Both the position numbers and the translations under genes were made by a program. Below the pieces are notes generated by a model. That model did no database searches. It had not been told where the DNA came from and saw only the letters and a program-made list of their open reading frames with translations. A DNA stretch of 64,000 bases from Acidobacteriaceae bacterium (lineage in GTDB: Bacteria; Acidobacteriota; Terriglobia; Terriglobales; Acidobacteriaceae). The number at the start of each line of letters is the position of its first letter. The first letter of the stretch is position 1. Positions 42,742 through 51,675 of the stretch are shown piece by piece. The DNA is taken from the NCBI GenBank assembly GCA_030041045.1, contig JASHOQ010000026.1:1-64000 (forward strand), in the 5' to 3' direction.

Positions 42742-44337
42742 TCAACTGATCGCCTGATCCCAGCTCTCCAGCGCGTCCTGGAACTCGAGCATGAACTTGC
42801 CCGCGTCGGCGCCGTCGATGGTGCGGTGATCGAAGCCGAGGCAGTAGTACTGCATGGATCGAATGGCAATCGTGTCGTTGCCCTCGGCATCGGTGAGCAC
42901 CGCCGGTTCCTTGCGCAGCCCGCCGATGGCCAGGATCGCCGACTCCGGCTGGTTGATGATGGGCGTACCGAACTCGCCGCCGAACAGGCCCGAATTCGTC
43001 AGCGTGAATGTCGACCCGCTTGCCTCGTCCGGATTCAGCTTCTTGGTCCGCGCGCGCGTGGCCAGGTCGTTGATGGCGCGCGCCAGCTCCACAAAGCTGC
43101 GCCGCTCGGCCTCGCGGATCACCGGCACCAGCAGGCCCCACTCAAGCGCCACGGCGATTCCCAGGTGCACGTGCTCGTGATATTGAATCGCTCCGTCGAG
43201 GAGTGACGCATTCACGATGGGAAATTTCTCGAGCGCCCGCACCGCCGCCGCCGCAATAAACGGCATGTACGTGAGGCGCACGCCGTGCCGCTGCTCAAAC
43301 CCCGCGCGCTCGCGCTCGCGCAGACGCGCAATGCGCGTCATGTCCACCCTGTAAACCGTGTGCGCGTGCGGGCTGATCTGCAGGCTCTCCACCATCCGCT
43401 GGCCGATGATGGCCCGCATGCGGCTCAGCGGCTGCGGCGCGCTGGCCACATCCGGGCGCGGGGCCGTCCGCGCCGCGGGCGTCTCCTTCGCTGCCGGCTT
43501 CGCAGCCAGTTGGCGCAGGATGTCTTCCTTGGTGATGCGCCCGCCCAGCCCCGTTCCCTTCACGCGCGCCAGATCGATCGTGTGTTCCTTTGCCATGCGC
43601 CGGACAAGAGGCGAAGAGCGCAACGCTTCCCGCCCGGCGCCGGGCTGCGTCCACATTTGCGCCTGCACCTCGGCGGGCGCCGGCTCGGCGGCAATCTTCC
43701 TCCTCGCTTCCGCGCGCTCACCGGCCTGGCTCCCGCCGATCACTGCAACCACCGTGTTGACGTGAACGGTCGCGCCTTCCTGCGCCTTGATCTCGGTCAA
43801 AATCCCCGCAGCCGGCGAAGGAATCTCCGCGTCCACCTTGTCAGTAGAAATTTCGAACAGCGGCTCATCCTTCTCCACGCGCTCGCCCGGCTTCTTCAGC
43901 CACTTGGTAATCGTGCCTTCAAAGATCGACTCGCCCATCTGCGGCATCACCACTTCCACCGCTCCCGCAGACTGGGACGCCGCCTGCTGTTCCACCTGCC
44001 GTGCGGGCACGGCCGGCTTCCCGGTCGGCGCGCTCCTGGCCGCCGCTTCTCTTTGTTTCGGCTCCTCTTTCGGTTTGAGTTGGGGTCGGCCGGCGCCATC
44101 GCCCTCGCCGATGACGGCAATCACCGCGTTGACCTGAACCGTCGCGCCCTCCTGCGCCTTGATCTCAGCCAAAATCCCTGCCGTCGGCGAGGGAATCTCG
44201 GCATCCACTTTGTCGGTCGAGATCTCGAGCAGGGGTTCGTCTTTTTCCACCGCGTCGCCCGGTTTCTTGAGCCACTTGGTAATCGTCCCCTCAAAGATCG
44301 ACTCGCCCATCTGGGGCATGATCACTTCGGTCGGCAT
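42742..44337 (-). CDS. sucB: 2-oxo acid dehydrogenase E2 (dihydrolipoyl acyltransferase), probably SucB-type
   Basis: 531 residues. Two lipoyl domains (residues 1-80 and 130-210) each carry the lipoylated lysine in EISTDKVDAEIPSP. A peripheral subunit-binding domain follows (RSSPLVRRMAKEHTIDLARV, GTGLGGRITKEDILRQLAAK). The C-terminal catalytic domain shows MRAIIGQRMVESLQISPHAH and the active-site DHRTIDGADAGKFM. Linkers rich in alanine and proline join them. The enzyme transfers an acyl group from the E1-bound intermediate to CoA. Succinyl versus branched-chain acyl specificity cannot be decided. It is the third gene after DoxX and lipB, so the cofactor gene and its target are together. Confidence 0.93.
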   Translation of the reverse strand: MPTEVIMPQMGESIFEGTITKWLKKPGDAVEKDEPLLEISTDKVDAEIPSPTAGILAEIKAQEGATVQVNAVIAVIGEGDGAGRPQLKPKEEPKQREAAARSAPTGKPAVPARQVEQQAASQSAGAVEVVMPQMGESIFEGTITKWLKKPGERVEKDEPLFEISTDKVDAEIPSPAAGILTEIKAQEGATVHVNTVVAVIGGSQAGERAEARRKIAAEPAPAEVQAQMWTQPGAGREALRSSPLVRRMAKEHTIDLARVKGTGLGGRITKEDILRQLAAKPAAKETPAARTAPRPDVASAPQPLSRMRAIIGQRMVESLQISPHAHTVYRVDMTRIARLRERERAGFEQRHGVRLTYMPFIAAAAVRALEKFPIVNASLLDGAIQYHEHVHLGIAVALEWGLLVPVIREAERRSFVELARAINDLATRARTKKLNPDEASGSTFTLTNSGLFGGEFGTPIINQPESAILAIGGLRKEPAVLTDAEGNDTIAIRSMQYYCLGFDHRTIDGADAGKFMLEFQDALESWDQAIS

Positions 44338-44432
44338 TCAATTCTCTTTCTAGGCGCGAGCGGCATGGCTCGCGGCGCGCAACGTATTCCAGCGGATTAT
44401 AAATCGCCCCGCTCCCCGCTCACGCGTGCCGC

Positions 44433-45305
44433 TTATGCGCGTATCGGCCGATTTGCCTTGTGCCGCAAGCGCTCAATTTCACGGGGAATTTCGAGCGGCG
44501 TGTCGTTGGCGGGAAACCGAACCGCGTCGCTGCACTCTGTGCGCGCCGCGGCGCGCAGTGCTTCGATACTTTCCACTGCCCCCACGGGCTCCTGAAACAC
44601 CACGCCGAACTGCCGCGCCGCCCGGTGCGCCAATTCTTCAAGGCTGGGGATCTGCTCCAGATGCGCCATTTCCATTTCCAGGCTCGTCACCGGCCGGTCG
44701 GTGATGCCGCAGGGATGAATCAGCGCAAATCCGCTCAGGTCCGTGGTCACATTGAAAGCGAATCCATGCGTCACAATCCCGCGGGCCACGTGAATCCCGA
44801 TGGCGGCAATCTTCTTTTCGCCCGCAGGCGGGTCCGTGGCCTTTTTGCCACAGCTCTCCTCCAAAGAGCTCCCCTCCGGAGGAGTCCAGACACCGGTGAG
44901 GCCGCAGATGCGTCCCGCGCGCACTTGGAACTCGCCGCACAGCCGGATCAGCGCTTCTTCCATCAGCCGCACAAAATCCACCGGCCCCAGCCTGGCACCG
45001 CTTGCCGGGTTGCGCAGGCTGCGCAGGTCGAAGATGGGATAACCGATCAGCTGTCCCGGCCCGTGATAGGTCACGTCGCCGCCGCGATTGATTTCATGAA
45101 GGGTCACGCCCTGCGCCGCCAGAACCTCATCGCAGGCCAGCACATTGGCACGCTTCGCGTTGCGCCCCAGCGTGAGCACCGGCGGATGCTCGAGCAGAAG
45201 CAGCACGTTCCCGATGCGCCCCTCCAGCCGCAGGCGGGCAAGCTCCTCTTGCAGCCGCAGCGCCGCGCCATATTCCACGCGCCCGAGATAGAGGTACTGG
45301 ATCAT
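44433..45305 (-). CDS. lipB: Octanoyl-[ACP]:protein transferase LipB
   Basis: 290 residues. LipB moves the octanoyl group from acyl carrier protein to lipoyl domains. Motifs: LLLLEHPPVLTLGRN, RGGDVTYHGPGQLIGYPIFD, KKIAAIGIHVARGIVTHGFA with the catalytic lysine, and ALIHPCGITDRPVTSL with the catalytic cysteine. Compared with usual proteins of 210-240 residues it has an unusual insertion (about 20 residues, PPEGSSLEESCGKKATDPPA) between GVWT and KKIAAIG, and an extended C-terminal tail. The gene lies 95 bases before E2 and 28 bases after the DoxX gene, all in one direction. Confidence 0.94.
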   Translation of the reverse strand: MIQYLYLGRVEYGAALRLQEELARLRLEGRIGNVLLLLEHPPVLTLGRNAKRANVLACDEVLAAQGVTLHEINRGGDVTYHGPGQLIGYPIFDLRSLRNPASGARLGPVDFVRLMEEALIRLCGEFQVRAGRICGLTGVWTPPEGSSLEESCGKKATDPPAGEKKIAAIGIHVARGIVTHGFAFNVTTDLSGFALIHPCGITDRPVTSLEMEMAHLEQIPSLEELAHRAARQFGVVFQEPVGAVESIEALRAAARTECSDAVRFPANDTPLEIPREIERLRHKANRPIRA

Positions 45306-45333
45306 AGACCCTGCTTCGACTGTAGCGAGCGCT

Positions 45334-45720
45334 TCAGGCCGCCGTCTTTGCCTGGTAGATGCCGGCGAACGCCGAGCGGACGCGCGAGTAGACCAGAATC
45401 CAGAGAATGGCGACGACGATGCCGGAGGGCAGCGCCATGTGCGTCAGCAGCGTGCCGGTCAGCAGGATGTTCACGATGATCGGCGCCAGCAGGCAAAGCG
45501 CAAGCGGCACATATTTGTTGATGAGCAGAAGCAACCCTCCCACCACCTCGAACAGGCCCACGGCCATGATGTAGTGAGTGCTGAACAGGGCGCCCATGAA
45601 CTGGCCGGCGGCGCCGGTGGGCATGGGCCCCTGCGGGATGAATGCGTGGAACTTGTTCAGCCCGAAGACCAGGAAGACGATTCCCAAAAGGATGCGGGCG
45701 ATGAGTGAGGTGATTTTCAT
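45334..45720 (-). CDS. DoxX-family membrane protein
   Basis: 128 residues from ATG 45720, which follows GAGGAGG; the longer frame to 45834 is not supported. Four membrane helices are visible: SLIARILLGIVFLVFGLNKF, GALFSTHYIMAVGLFEVVGG, VPLALCLLAPIIVNILLTGT and ALPSGIVVAILWILVYSRV. The first helix with the following FGLNKF segment is typical of DoxX/MauE-like proteins. Their function in bacteria is uncertain (quinone or redox-linked roles are proposed). It leads the operon with lipB and E2. Confidence 0.87.
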   Translation of the reverse strand: MKITSLIARILLGIVFLVFGLNKFHAFIPQGPMPTGAAGQFMGALFSTHYIMAVGLFEVVGGLLLLINKYVPLALCLLAPIIVNILLTGTLLTHMALPSGIVVAILWILVYSRVRSAFAGIYQAKTAA

Positions 45721-45954
45721 AGGCTCCTCCTCGATTGGGTCCAAGACGAAAAACCAGCTGCACACTGAGTTTCCGGCGCTTGCCGGCCATTTTCCGTATT
45801 CCATCCGATGGCTCCGAGCCCGCCACCGATTCAAACCTGCCGTTGATCCCCTTCTCTATTCTCTCTCGCCTGCCCCCTGCCCCCTGTTCCCTCGCTTCAT
45901 TGTTCCCTCGCCCCCTGTTTTCCCGCTATCCTTCTCTTTTGAGGTGCCTCGCCC

Positions 45955-47181
45955 ATGGACAGGATCTCAACCCAGGCCGCCGTCCGCCCGCAGCTTGCCC
46001 ATCTCACCACCACGCTCGACGAGCTCCGCGCCAAAGGCACGCATTTTCGCCTGCGTATCCTCGACGATCAGCAGGCCCCCGTGTGCCATTATGACGGCAA
46101 GCAGGTCATCAATCTCGCCAGCAACAATTATCTCGGCCTCGCCAATCACCCCAAACTCATTGAGGCCGCCATCGCCGCTACGCGCGCCTACGGCGTTGGC
46201 TCCGGCGCCGTGCGCACCATCGCCGGCACCATGCGCATCCACATGGAGCTCGAAGAAAAAATCGCGCGCTTCAAAAACGTCGAGGCCTGCGTGGTCTTCC
46301 AGAGCGGATTCGCCGCCAACGCCGGCACTGTCAGCGCCATCCTCGGTAAAGAAGACTTCATTCTCTCCGACGAGCTCAACCACGCCAGCATCATTGACGG
46401 CGCGCGTCTGTCCCGCGCCACCATCAAAGTCTTCCGCCACAAAAATGCCAACCACTGCGAGGAACTGCTCCAAGGCTTGGAAAAAATGCCGGGCCACAAG
46501 CTCGTCATCACCGACGGCGTCTTTTCGATGGACGGCGACATCGGCCCCGTCGACAAGCTCGCTCCGCTGGCGGAAAAATACGGCGCCATCATGATGGTCG
46601 ACGACGCCCACGCTTCCGGCGTTCTCGGCCGCAATGGCCGCGGGTCGATTGATCATTTCGCCATGCACGGCCGCGTCGATGTGCAGGTGGGCACGCTGTC
46701 AAAGGCGATCGGCTCGCTCGGCGGCTACGTCTGCGGGTCAAAAGATTTAATTGATTATCTCTACCACCGCGCGCGCCCGTTTCTTTTTTCTACTTCGCAC
46801 CCGCCGTCGGTCGCGGCCACCTGCATCGCCGCCTTCGACATGCTGGAGCAGGAACCCGAGCGCATCGAGCGACTGTGGTCGAACACCCGCTACTTCCAGT
46901 CGGAGCTCAAACGCGCCGGCTTCAACATCGGCGGCCTGAACACGCCCGCCACCGAGACCCCCATCACGCCGATTATCGTAGGCGAGGGCCGCGCGGCCAT
47001 GGACTTCTCGCGCGCTCTCTTCGACGCGGGCGTGATGGCCACCGGCATCGCCTTCCCCACCGTGCCCGAAGGCAAGGCGCGCATCCGCGCCATCGTCACC
47101 AGCGAACACACAGGCCCGCAGCTCGATCAGGCGCTCGAGACCATGGAGCGCATGGCCCGGAAAATGACCCTGCTTCAGTGA
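45955..47181 (+). CDS. kbl: Glycine C-acetyltransferase / 2-amino-3-ketobutyrate CoA ligase (AONS-family)
   Basis: 408 residues, a PLP-dependent alpha-oxoamine synthase. Motifs: INLASNNYLGLANHPKLIEA, GVGSGAVRTIAGTMRIHMEL, GFAANAGTVSAILGKEDFIL, MMVDDAHASGVLGRNGRGS and the PLP-lysine region VGTLSKAIGSLGGYVCG. The segments fit Kbl-like enzymes, which also overlap with BioF in some phyla, so 8-amino-7-oxononanoate synthase activity is possible. No tdh or bio genes are adjacent. A GAGGTG ribosome site lies eight bases upstream. Its 3' end overlaps the convergent patatin gene by seven bases. Confidence 0.9.
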   Translation: MDRISTQAAVRPQLAHLTTTLDELRAKGTHFRLRILDDQQAPVCHYDGKQVINLASNNYLGLANHPKLIEAAIAATRAYGVGSGAVRTIAGTMRIHMELEEKIARFKNVEACVVFQSGFAANAGTVSAILGKEDFILSDELNHASIIDGARLSRATIKVFRHKNANHCEELLQGLEKMPGHKLVITDGVFSMDGDIGPVDKLAPLAEKYGAIMMVDDAHASGVLGRNGRGSIDHFAMHGRVDVQVGTLSKAIGSLGGYVCGSKDLIDYLYHRARPFLFSTSHPPSVAATCIAAFDMLEQEPERIERLWSNTRYFQSELKRAGFNIGGLNTPATETPITPIIVGEGRAAMDFSRALFDAGVMATGIAFPTVPEGKARIRAIVTSEHTGPQLDQALETMERMARKMTLLQ

Positions 47182-49883
47182 CAGTCGCGGGAAGGATCAG
47201 GAAGATGGTCGTCGAAACCGACGGCATCTTCCCACAGGCTATCCGGCTTTTCGAACCAACTCTTCGCCATCGCGTAGCGCGCCTTCATTGCGTCTTCATT
47301 CGCAGTCGCGGCCACTTCTCCCTGCTGCACCGGCGTCAGCGACCAATTCAGCGGGTCAGTCTTGGCCCTGGTGACTGCGCAGGTGTCTCCGAATACAATC
47401 GCGTGCACTTCAAGCTGCGCGCCGTACGCATGCTCCAGCAGTTCCAGGCCCGCCTGGTCGCGCGCCGTGCCGCTTCCGTGCCCGGCATTCCAGAACCCTT
47501 CGAGCGGCCCAGCAAACTGATCGAGAAGGTTCCACAATGATTCGGCCTTCCCATTCGCATCGAATGTGTGGTCCGGCGTCTTGTCGCCGTCGCTGCCCGT
47601 AATGTCGTCGCTGTTGCGAATTTCGATCAACAGCACGCGGACCTTGCCTTGGGGACCCTTGTCGCTCGTGTCCCGCGCCGTCAGCGCGTAGCGCAGGAAC
47701 TCGATTGCCGTCGCCGTCCCGTCGTTATCGTAGTAGCCTCCGTCGGCGAAGTGCACGCTGTTCGCTGCGCTGTCCACGGCCCAGGGCACGCGCGCCTGAG
47801 ATGAAACGTAAGGAAACGTGGCAGACATCTGCGCCGCCGTGGCCAGCGGCAGATCCGGCCACGGGCCCCCCATTTGCTTCTTCGGCGCAAAGGTCGCCAG
47901 GAACGACCGCGCCCGGTAGTCGGGTCCCGCCTCAGGTTTCACGTCATTGGGAATTCTGTAGTTGGCCAGCAGGAATCGATTCCCGTCTTCCACTGTGGTC
48001 GTATTCATGCTGATGGCCGGATAAGCGCCCTGCTTTGCCTGAAAGCTCGTGAGTGTCAACCCTGTCTCACTGGCTCCGTTCAATGCCTCAACCGCCTCCA
48101 GCTCGCGCATGGGGACGGTCTGCCTGGTGCTCGCGTCGAGAGCGCAATACGGATCGTCGAGGTTGCGCGCAAACGCCCTGCGCAGCGCCCACGTGCGGTC
48201 CTTGATGAGCGGCGTCTTGGCCAGATCGTTCACGCCCGTGGAAGGCGAAATCCAATAAGGAATGAAGGGCACAAACGCCTTGGGAATGTCATAGTAAACC
48301 AACCCCCACCCTACCGCCTCCAGGCTCGAGCAGCTCGCCACCGTACGCATGCGGTCCCAGTCGGGCGTGCCTTGGTTCTTCGCCATATGCAGTTCTCTCA
48401 AGTACGCGTAGAGCCCTGCGCTTCCTCCTGAAACTGTGCTCAGCAGCAGCACATGGTCGTGAAACACTTCCGGCTTCGCGCCCCCGGCAAACTCCTTTTC
48501 CAGGTTTCCCAGCACCGCGGTCGTCCACGCCGCCGCATGAATTCCTCCTCCTGTCGAAGTAACCACGATGAGCGGATGGCCATCGCTCCTCGCCTTCAGT
48601 ATCTCCCTCGGCGTCGGCAGATCGAATTCCTGGCCAGTCTGCGCCGTCGAAAGATAATGTTCCTCTTTGCCGGCGTCCCAGTGCAGCATTCGCGGCGCCA
48701 CCGTTAAAACCAGGATCGCCGTCAGCACGGGTATGCGATACCGGTCCGCAAAGAATGCTACCCCCGACAGTGTCCACGAACTCGAAATCATCAGAATCAG
48801 CACCAGCGCCAGGATGGGAAAGCGCTCCGCATCAGCCCCGTAGTACAGCGCAGGGATCACAGCGGCAAATAAGAGGATGAACGCCGTGAGCGCAAACTTC
48901 CAGATCAGCAAGCTGCTCTTGAACTGGGCCAGCCTGTCTTGTTCCTCCTTTGCGAGCTCTTCAATCCTGGCCGTCCACACCGCGCCAGCCACGAGCGCCC
49001 CGCCTGCGATGTAGGCGATCACCGCACCCAGCGACCAGCCGTGAACCGACACCGGCGCCGTTAACGGCCACAGCGCCAGGTACAGCGCCAGGAATCCCAG
49101 CGCCGCCAGCAGCGAAAGATAGTGTCCTTCATAAAGGTCCCCATGCGGCGCCCAGCGGTATCCCGGAACCTGGACGAGGTGCCTGATCCATTTCAGTGAC
49201 ACGCGCAGCTCCGCCACTTCCAGCACATCGCCGAACCCGCTCCGGTGCTTGCCCCGGCTCAACAGCAGCCAGCTGCGCGGAAACAGGAGGGTGCGCGCAG
49301 CCGCCCGTCCAATTTGCCCCGCGGTCGCGGTGGCTCCCGCCGCCGGCCGATACGTGAGGTAGTAGATCAGGTTCACGATGTACCAGAACAGCAGCGCGCA
49401 CGCCGCGCCCCAGGCCAGCCCGCGGGCAATCTGGCCTCGCACCACACCCTCATCGCCACCATTCACCAGCATGTACCAGAACACGATGGCGTTGTTCAGT
49501 TGCGCTGCGAACGGAGCCAGCCACTGCAGGTGCAGGTTTTTCTCTTTCTCGTCCGCCAGCAGGCGGCAGAGCAGCGGCGGGCATGCAGCGCCGAATCGCT
49601 CCTCTCCGTTGATGACCACGATGCGCGCCAGGATCAGCGCCACGAAGCTCGACGAAACCAGAAAGAAGGCAACGCACAGGTATTGCACGCACCGCGAGGG
49701 AGTCACGATCCCGCTCACCAGCGACCGCGCGCCGGTGGTGTTGGCCCACACCAGCAGCAGCGGGAAAATCCACAACAGGATGGCGAAGCGCAAAAAATAG
49801 AGATACCGTGCCCAGTTGGCTAGGCGCTTGCGGAAGATAAGCCCGAGGACGGCCAGGACCAAGGCAACGATCTTCATCCACAT
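47175..49883 (-). CDS. Multi-pass membrane protein with C-terminal patatin-like lipase domain
   Basis: 902 residues. The N-terminal half (about 1-400) holds roughly nine or ten membrane helices, for example YLYFLRFAILLWIFPLLLVW, YLSLLAALGFLALYLALWPL and FALTAFILLFAAVIPALYYG. The C-terminal half is a patatin-like hydrolase: a glycine-rich oxyanion loop STGGGIHAAAWT, the nucleophile serine in STVSGGSAGLYAYLRE and the catalytic aspartate in HFADGGYYDND. Patatins deacylate lipids. I infer a membrane-anchored lipase acting on cytoplasmic-side or periplasmic phospholipid. No clear operon partner is present. Confidence 0.85.
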   Translation of the reverse strand: MWMKIVALVLAVLGLIFRKRLANWARYLYFLRFAILLWIFPLLLVWANTTGARSLVSGIVTPSRCVQYLCVAFFLVSSSFVALILARIVVINGEERFGAACPPLLCRLLADEKEKNLHLQWLAPFAAQLNNAIVFWYMLVNGGDEGVVRGQIARGLAWGAACALLFWYIVNLIYYLTYRPAAGATATAGQIGRAAARTLLFPRSWLLLSRGKHRSGFGDVLEVAELRVSLKWIRHLVQVPGYRWAPHGDLYEGHYLSLLAALGFLALYLALWPLTAPVSVHGWSLGAVIAYIAGGALVAGAVWTARIEELAKEEQDRLAQFKSSLLIWKFALTAFILLFAAVIPALYYGADAERFPILALVLILMISSSWTLSGVAFFADRYRIPVLTAILVLTVAPRMLHWDAGKEEHYLSTAQTGQEFDLPTPREILKARSDGHPLIVVTSTGGGIHAAAWTTAVLGNLEKEFAGGAKPEVFHDHVLLLSTVSGGSAGLYAYLRELHMAKNQGTPDWDRMRTVASCSSLEAVGWGLVYYDIPKAFVPFIPYWISPSTGVNDLAKTPLIKDRTWALRRAFARNLDDPYCALDASTRQTVPMRELEAVEALNGASETGLTLTSFQAKQGAYPAISMNTTTVEDGNRFLLANYRIPNDVKPEAGPDYRARSFLATFAPKKQMGGPWPDLPLATAAQMSATFPYVSSQARVPWAVDSAANSVHFADGGYYDNDGTATAIEFLRYALTARDTSDKGPQGKVRVLLIEIRNSDDITGSDGDKTPDHTFDANGKAESLWNLLDQFAGPLEGFWNAGHGSGTARDQAGLELLEHAYGAQLEVHAIVFGDTCAVTRAKTDPLNWSLTPVQQGEVAATANEDAMKARYAMAKSWFEKPDSLWEDAVGFDDHLPDPSRDCH

Positions 49884-50195
49884 GATTTCACCTCTCGAAC
49901 GGAGACGGCTTCAGGAACTTGCCGGCCTCTTGGCGATAGAACGGGAAACGCTGGAGCAGGCCCGCGGGAAATGTCCGCGACGGGCGGCCACAGAATGCGG
50001 GATCCTTTGCGCGGCAAAGGTAAGAAGGAATGGATGAGCAAACCAAGCATAGCTCGAAACCATGTTGAGTCAAGTAACCAAAACTGTTGGCAAAGGAGTC
50101 ACGGTCTTCGTCCGCCGGCGCCTTCCGGTCTGTAGTATGGGGACGAGGACGCGAGCAGCGTATCAATCTGCCTCCCGTCCCGGATGGAATTCGCC
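49884..50195. other. Divergent intergenic region between patatin gene and ruvA
   Basis: About 312 bases separate the two divergent genes. No gene, terminator hairpin or recognisable riboswitch is seen; both promoters must lie here, but I cannot place them with confidence. Confidence 0.3.
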
Positions 50196-50786
50196 ATGAT
50201 CGCCCACCTGCGCGGCAAGCTCATCCACAAGGAACCCGGCCAGGCCATCGTCGAAGCCGCGGGCGTCGGCTACGACGTCGCCATCTCCATCCCCACCTTC
50301 ACCGCGCTGCCCTCGCTCGGCGCCGAAGTCGCCCTCCACATCCACACCCAGGTGAGCGAAGATCAACTCGCTCTCTTCGGCTTTCTCGATCGCGAGGAAA
50401 AACGATTATTTGAGCGGCTCATTACCGTGAGCGGCGTCGGCCCCAGGCTCGCCATCAAGATTCTCAGCGGCCTGTCAAGCGAGCGGACAGTGCAGGCCAT
50501 CCGCGCGCAGGATCACGCGCAGCTTACGCGCATCCCCGGGGTCGGAAAGAAGCTCGCCGAACGCCTTGTCGTCGAGCTCAAAGACAAGCTCAACGATTTT
50601 GCTGTGCCGCCCGCGCCCGCCGCCTTGCAAGGCCCCGCCGTCGACGACGTCCTTTCCGCGCTCGTCAACCTCGGCTATCAGCGTCCCGCAGCAGAGAAGG
50701 CCATCGATCAGGCCGTCGCGAAAGAAAAATCCCTCGCCGCGGATTTCGACGGCCTCTTCCGCGCCGCGCTCAAAGTCGTCCGCTGA
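50196..50786 (+). CDS. ruvA: Holliday junction branch migration protein RuvA
   Basis: 196 residues from ATG 50196 (MIAHLRGKLIHKEPGQAIVE), the usual start; ATG 50184 is less likely. RuvA tetramers hold the Holliday junction and recruit RuvB. The N-terminal OB fold (1-62) is followed by two helix-hairpin-helix motifs, VSGVGPRLAIKILSGL and IPGVGKKLAERLVVELKDK, and a C-terminal three-helix domain that binds RuvB (VDDVLSALVNLGYQRPAAEK). ruvB and ruvC are not in the window. Gene order is therefore unlike the common ruvCAB cluster. Confidence 0.96.
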   Translation: MIAHLRGKLIHKEPGQAIVEAAGVGYDVAISIPTFTALPSLGAEVALHIHTQVSEDQLALFGFLDREEKRLFERLITVSGVGPRLAIKILSGLSSERTVQAIRAQDHAQLTRIPGVGKKLAERLVVELKDKLNDFAVPPAPAALQGPAVDDVLSALVNLGYQRPAAEKAIDQAVAKEKSLAADFDGLFRAALKVVR

Positions 50787-50794
50787 TGCAGCCC

Positions 50795-51499
50795 CTATCT
50801 TTCTTGTTGGTACGAGCCGTCGAGTGCAGCCTGAACAATCGCCTCAATATGGATCGCCGCGCAGTCGATGTGGGGAAACACAGTATTCGCTTCGTTGAAC
50901 ACTTCCTTGAGGTCTGTGCCCGCAATCAGGATTGTCTCTACTCCGTCGCGGCGCATCAGCGTCTGCGCAATCTCCGTAAGCCGGCGTTGCGCCTCAATCG
51001 CGTTGTGCCGGCCGTCAAGAATCTGCTGATAGATTGCGTGAATCTCCTCGATCTCCTCCGCTTGCGGACGAACCAGCTCCACGCCGGGCAATCTGCCGAA
51101 CAGATCGCCTTGGATGGTGTAGCGGGTGCCGAAAGCAGCAGCCCGGCCGATCTTTCGTTTGCGGACGGCCTCGGCCAGCGGCGGAAAAATGCTGAGCACA
51201 GGCAGTGGAGAGATGGCCTCGAGCTCGTCGATCGCCAGGTGCGGCGTAATGGCGGGAATCACGGCGAACTCCGCCCCTGCAGCGGCGAGGCGATCCATAA
51301 ATTGGGCCAGGTATTCGGCCAGCCCCTCAGTGTCGCCCGCTGCGGCGTAGCGGGCCACCTCAGTGGTATGCGCGTGCGCCATGACGAGATTCATGGCCGC
51401 GCCCCTCTGCGCATGCGCTGCAAACAGCCTGCGATAGTAGTGGACTGCGGCCCCCACCCCCAGCCCGCCAACCAAGCCGATCGAGCGGCCTCGCATCAT
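50795..51499 (-). CDS. Aspartate/glutamate racemase-fold protein lacking both catalytic cysteines
   Basis: 234 residues beginning SIGLVGGLGVGAAVHYYRRL, the family's N-terminal loop. Two cysteines normally act as acid/base in IPCNTxH and LGCTE. Here the first reads VIPAITPHLAI and the second ILIAGTDLKEVF, so both are replaced. Other fold elements, such as FGTRYTIQGDLFGRLPGVEL and AIYQQILDGRHNAIEAQRRL, are intact and the frame is clean. It is probably not a racemase; a hydantoin-racemase-like or ligand-binding role is open. It converges with ruvA with 8 bases between. Confidence 0.82.
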   Translation of the reverse strand: MMRGRSIGLVGGLGVGAAVHYYRRLFAAHAQRGAAMNLVMAHAHTTEVARYAAAGDTEGLAEYLAQFMDRLAAAGAEFAVIPAITPHLAIDELEAISPLPVLSIFPPLAEAVRKRKIGRAAAFGTRYTIQGDLFGRLPGVELVRPQAEEIEEIHAIYQQILDGRHNAIEAQRRLTEIAQTLMRRDGVETILIAGTDLKEVFNEANTVFPHIDCAAIHIEAIVQAALDGSYQQER

Positions 51500-51675
51500 G
51501 CCCCAGTATAGGCAAATCCGCGCCCGAATGCGGCAATAACGGGCGCGAGGTCATCAGGGTCCTGAGCGCCCCTGCTCCTTCCGCTTCCGTCTCTTCCGCG
51601 CTATGCTCGGTGGCCCGCTTGCGACGTTTACGCCTCTGACGCATCCTCAATAGAGAGAGAAAAAGAAAAGTGCCC

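Noticed and set aside
43285..44595. 436-codon plus-strand open frame
   Set aside because: Arginine-, leucine- and histidine-rich shadow of the E2 gene.
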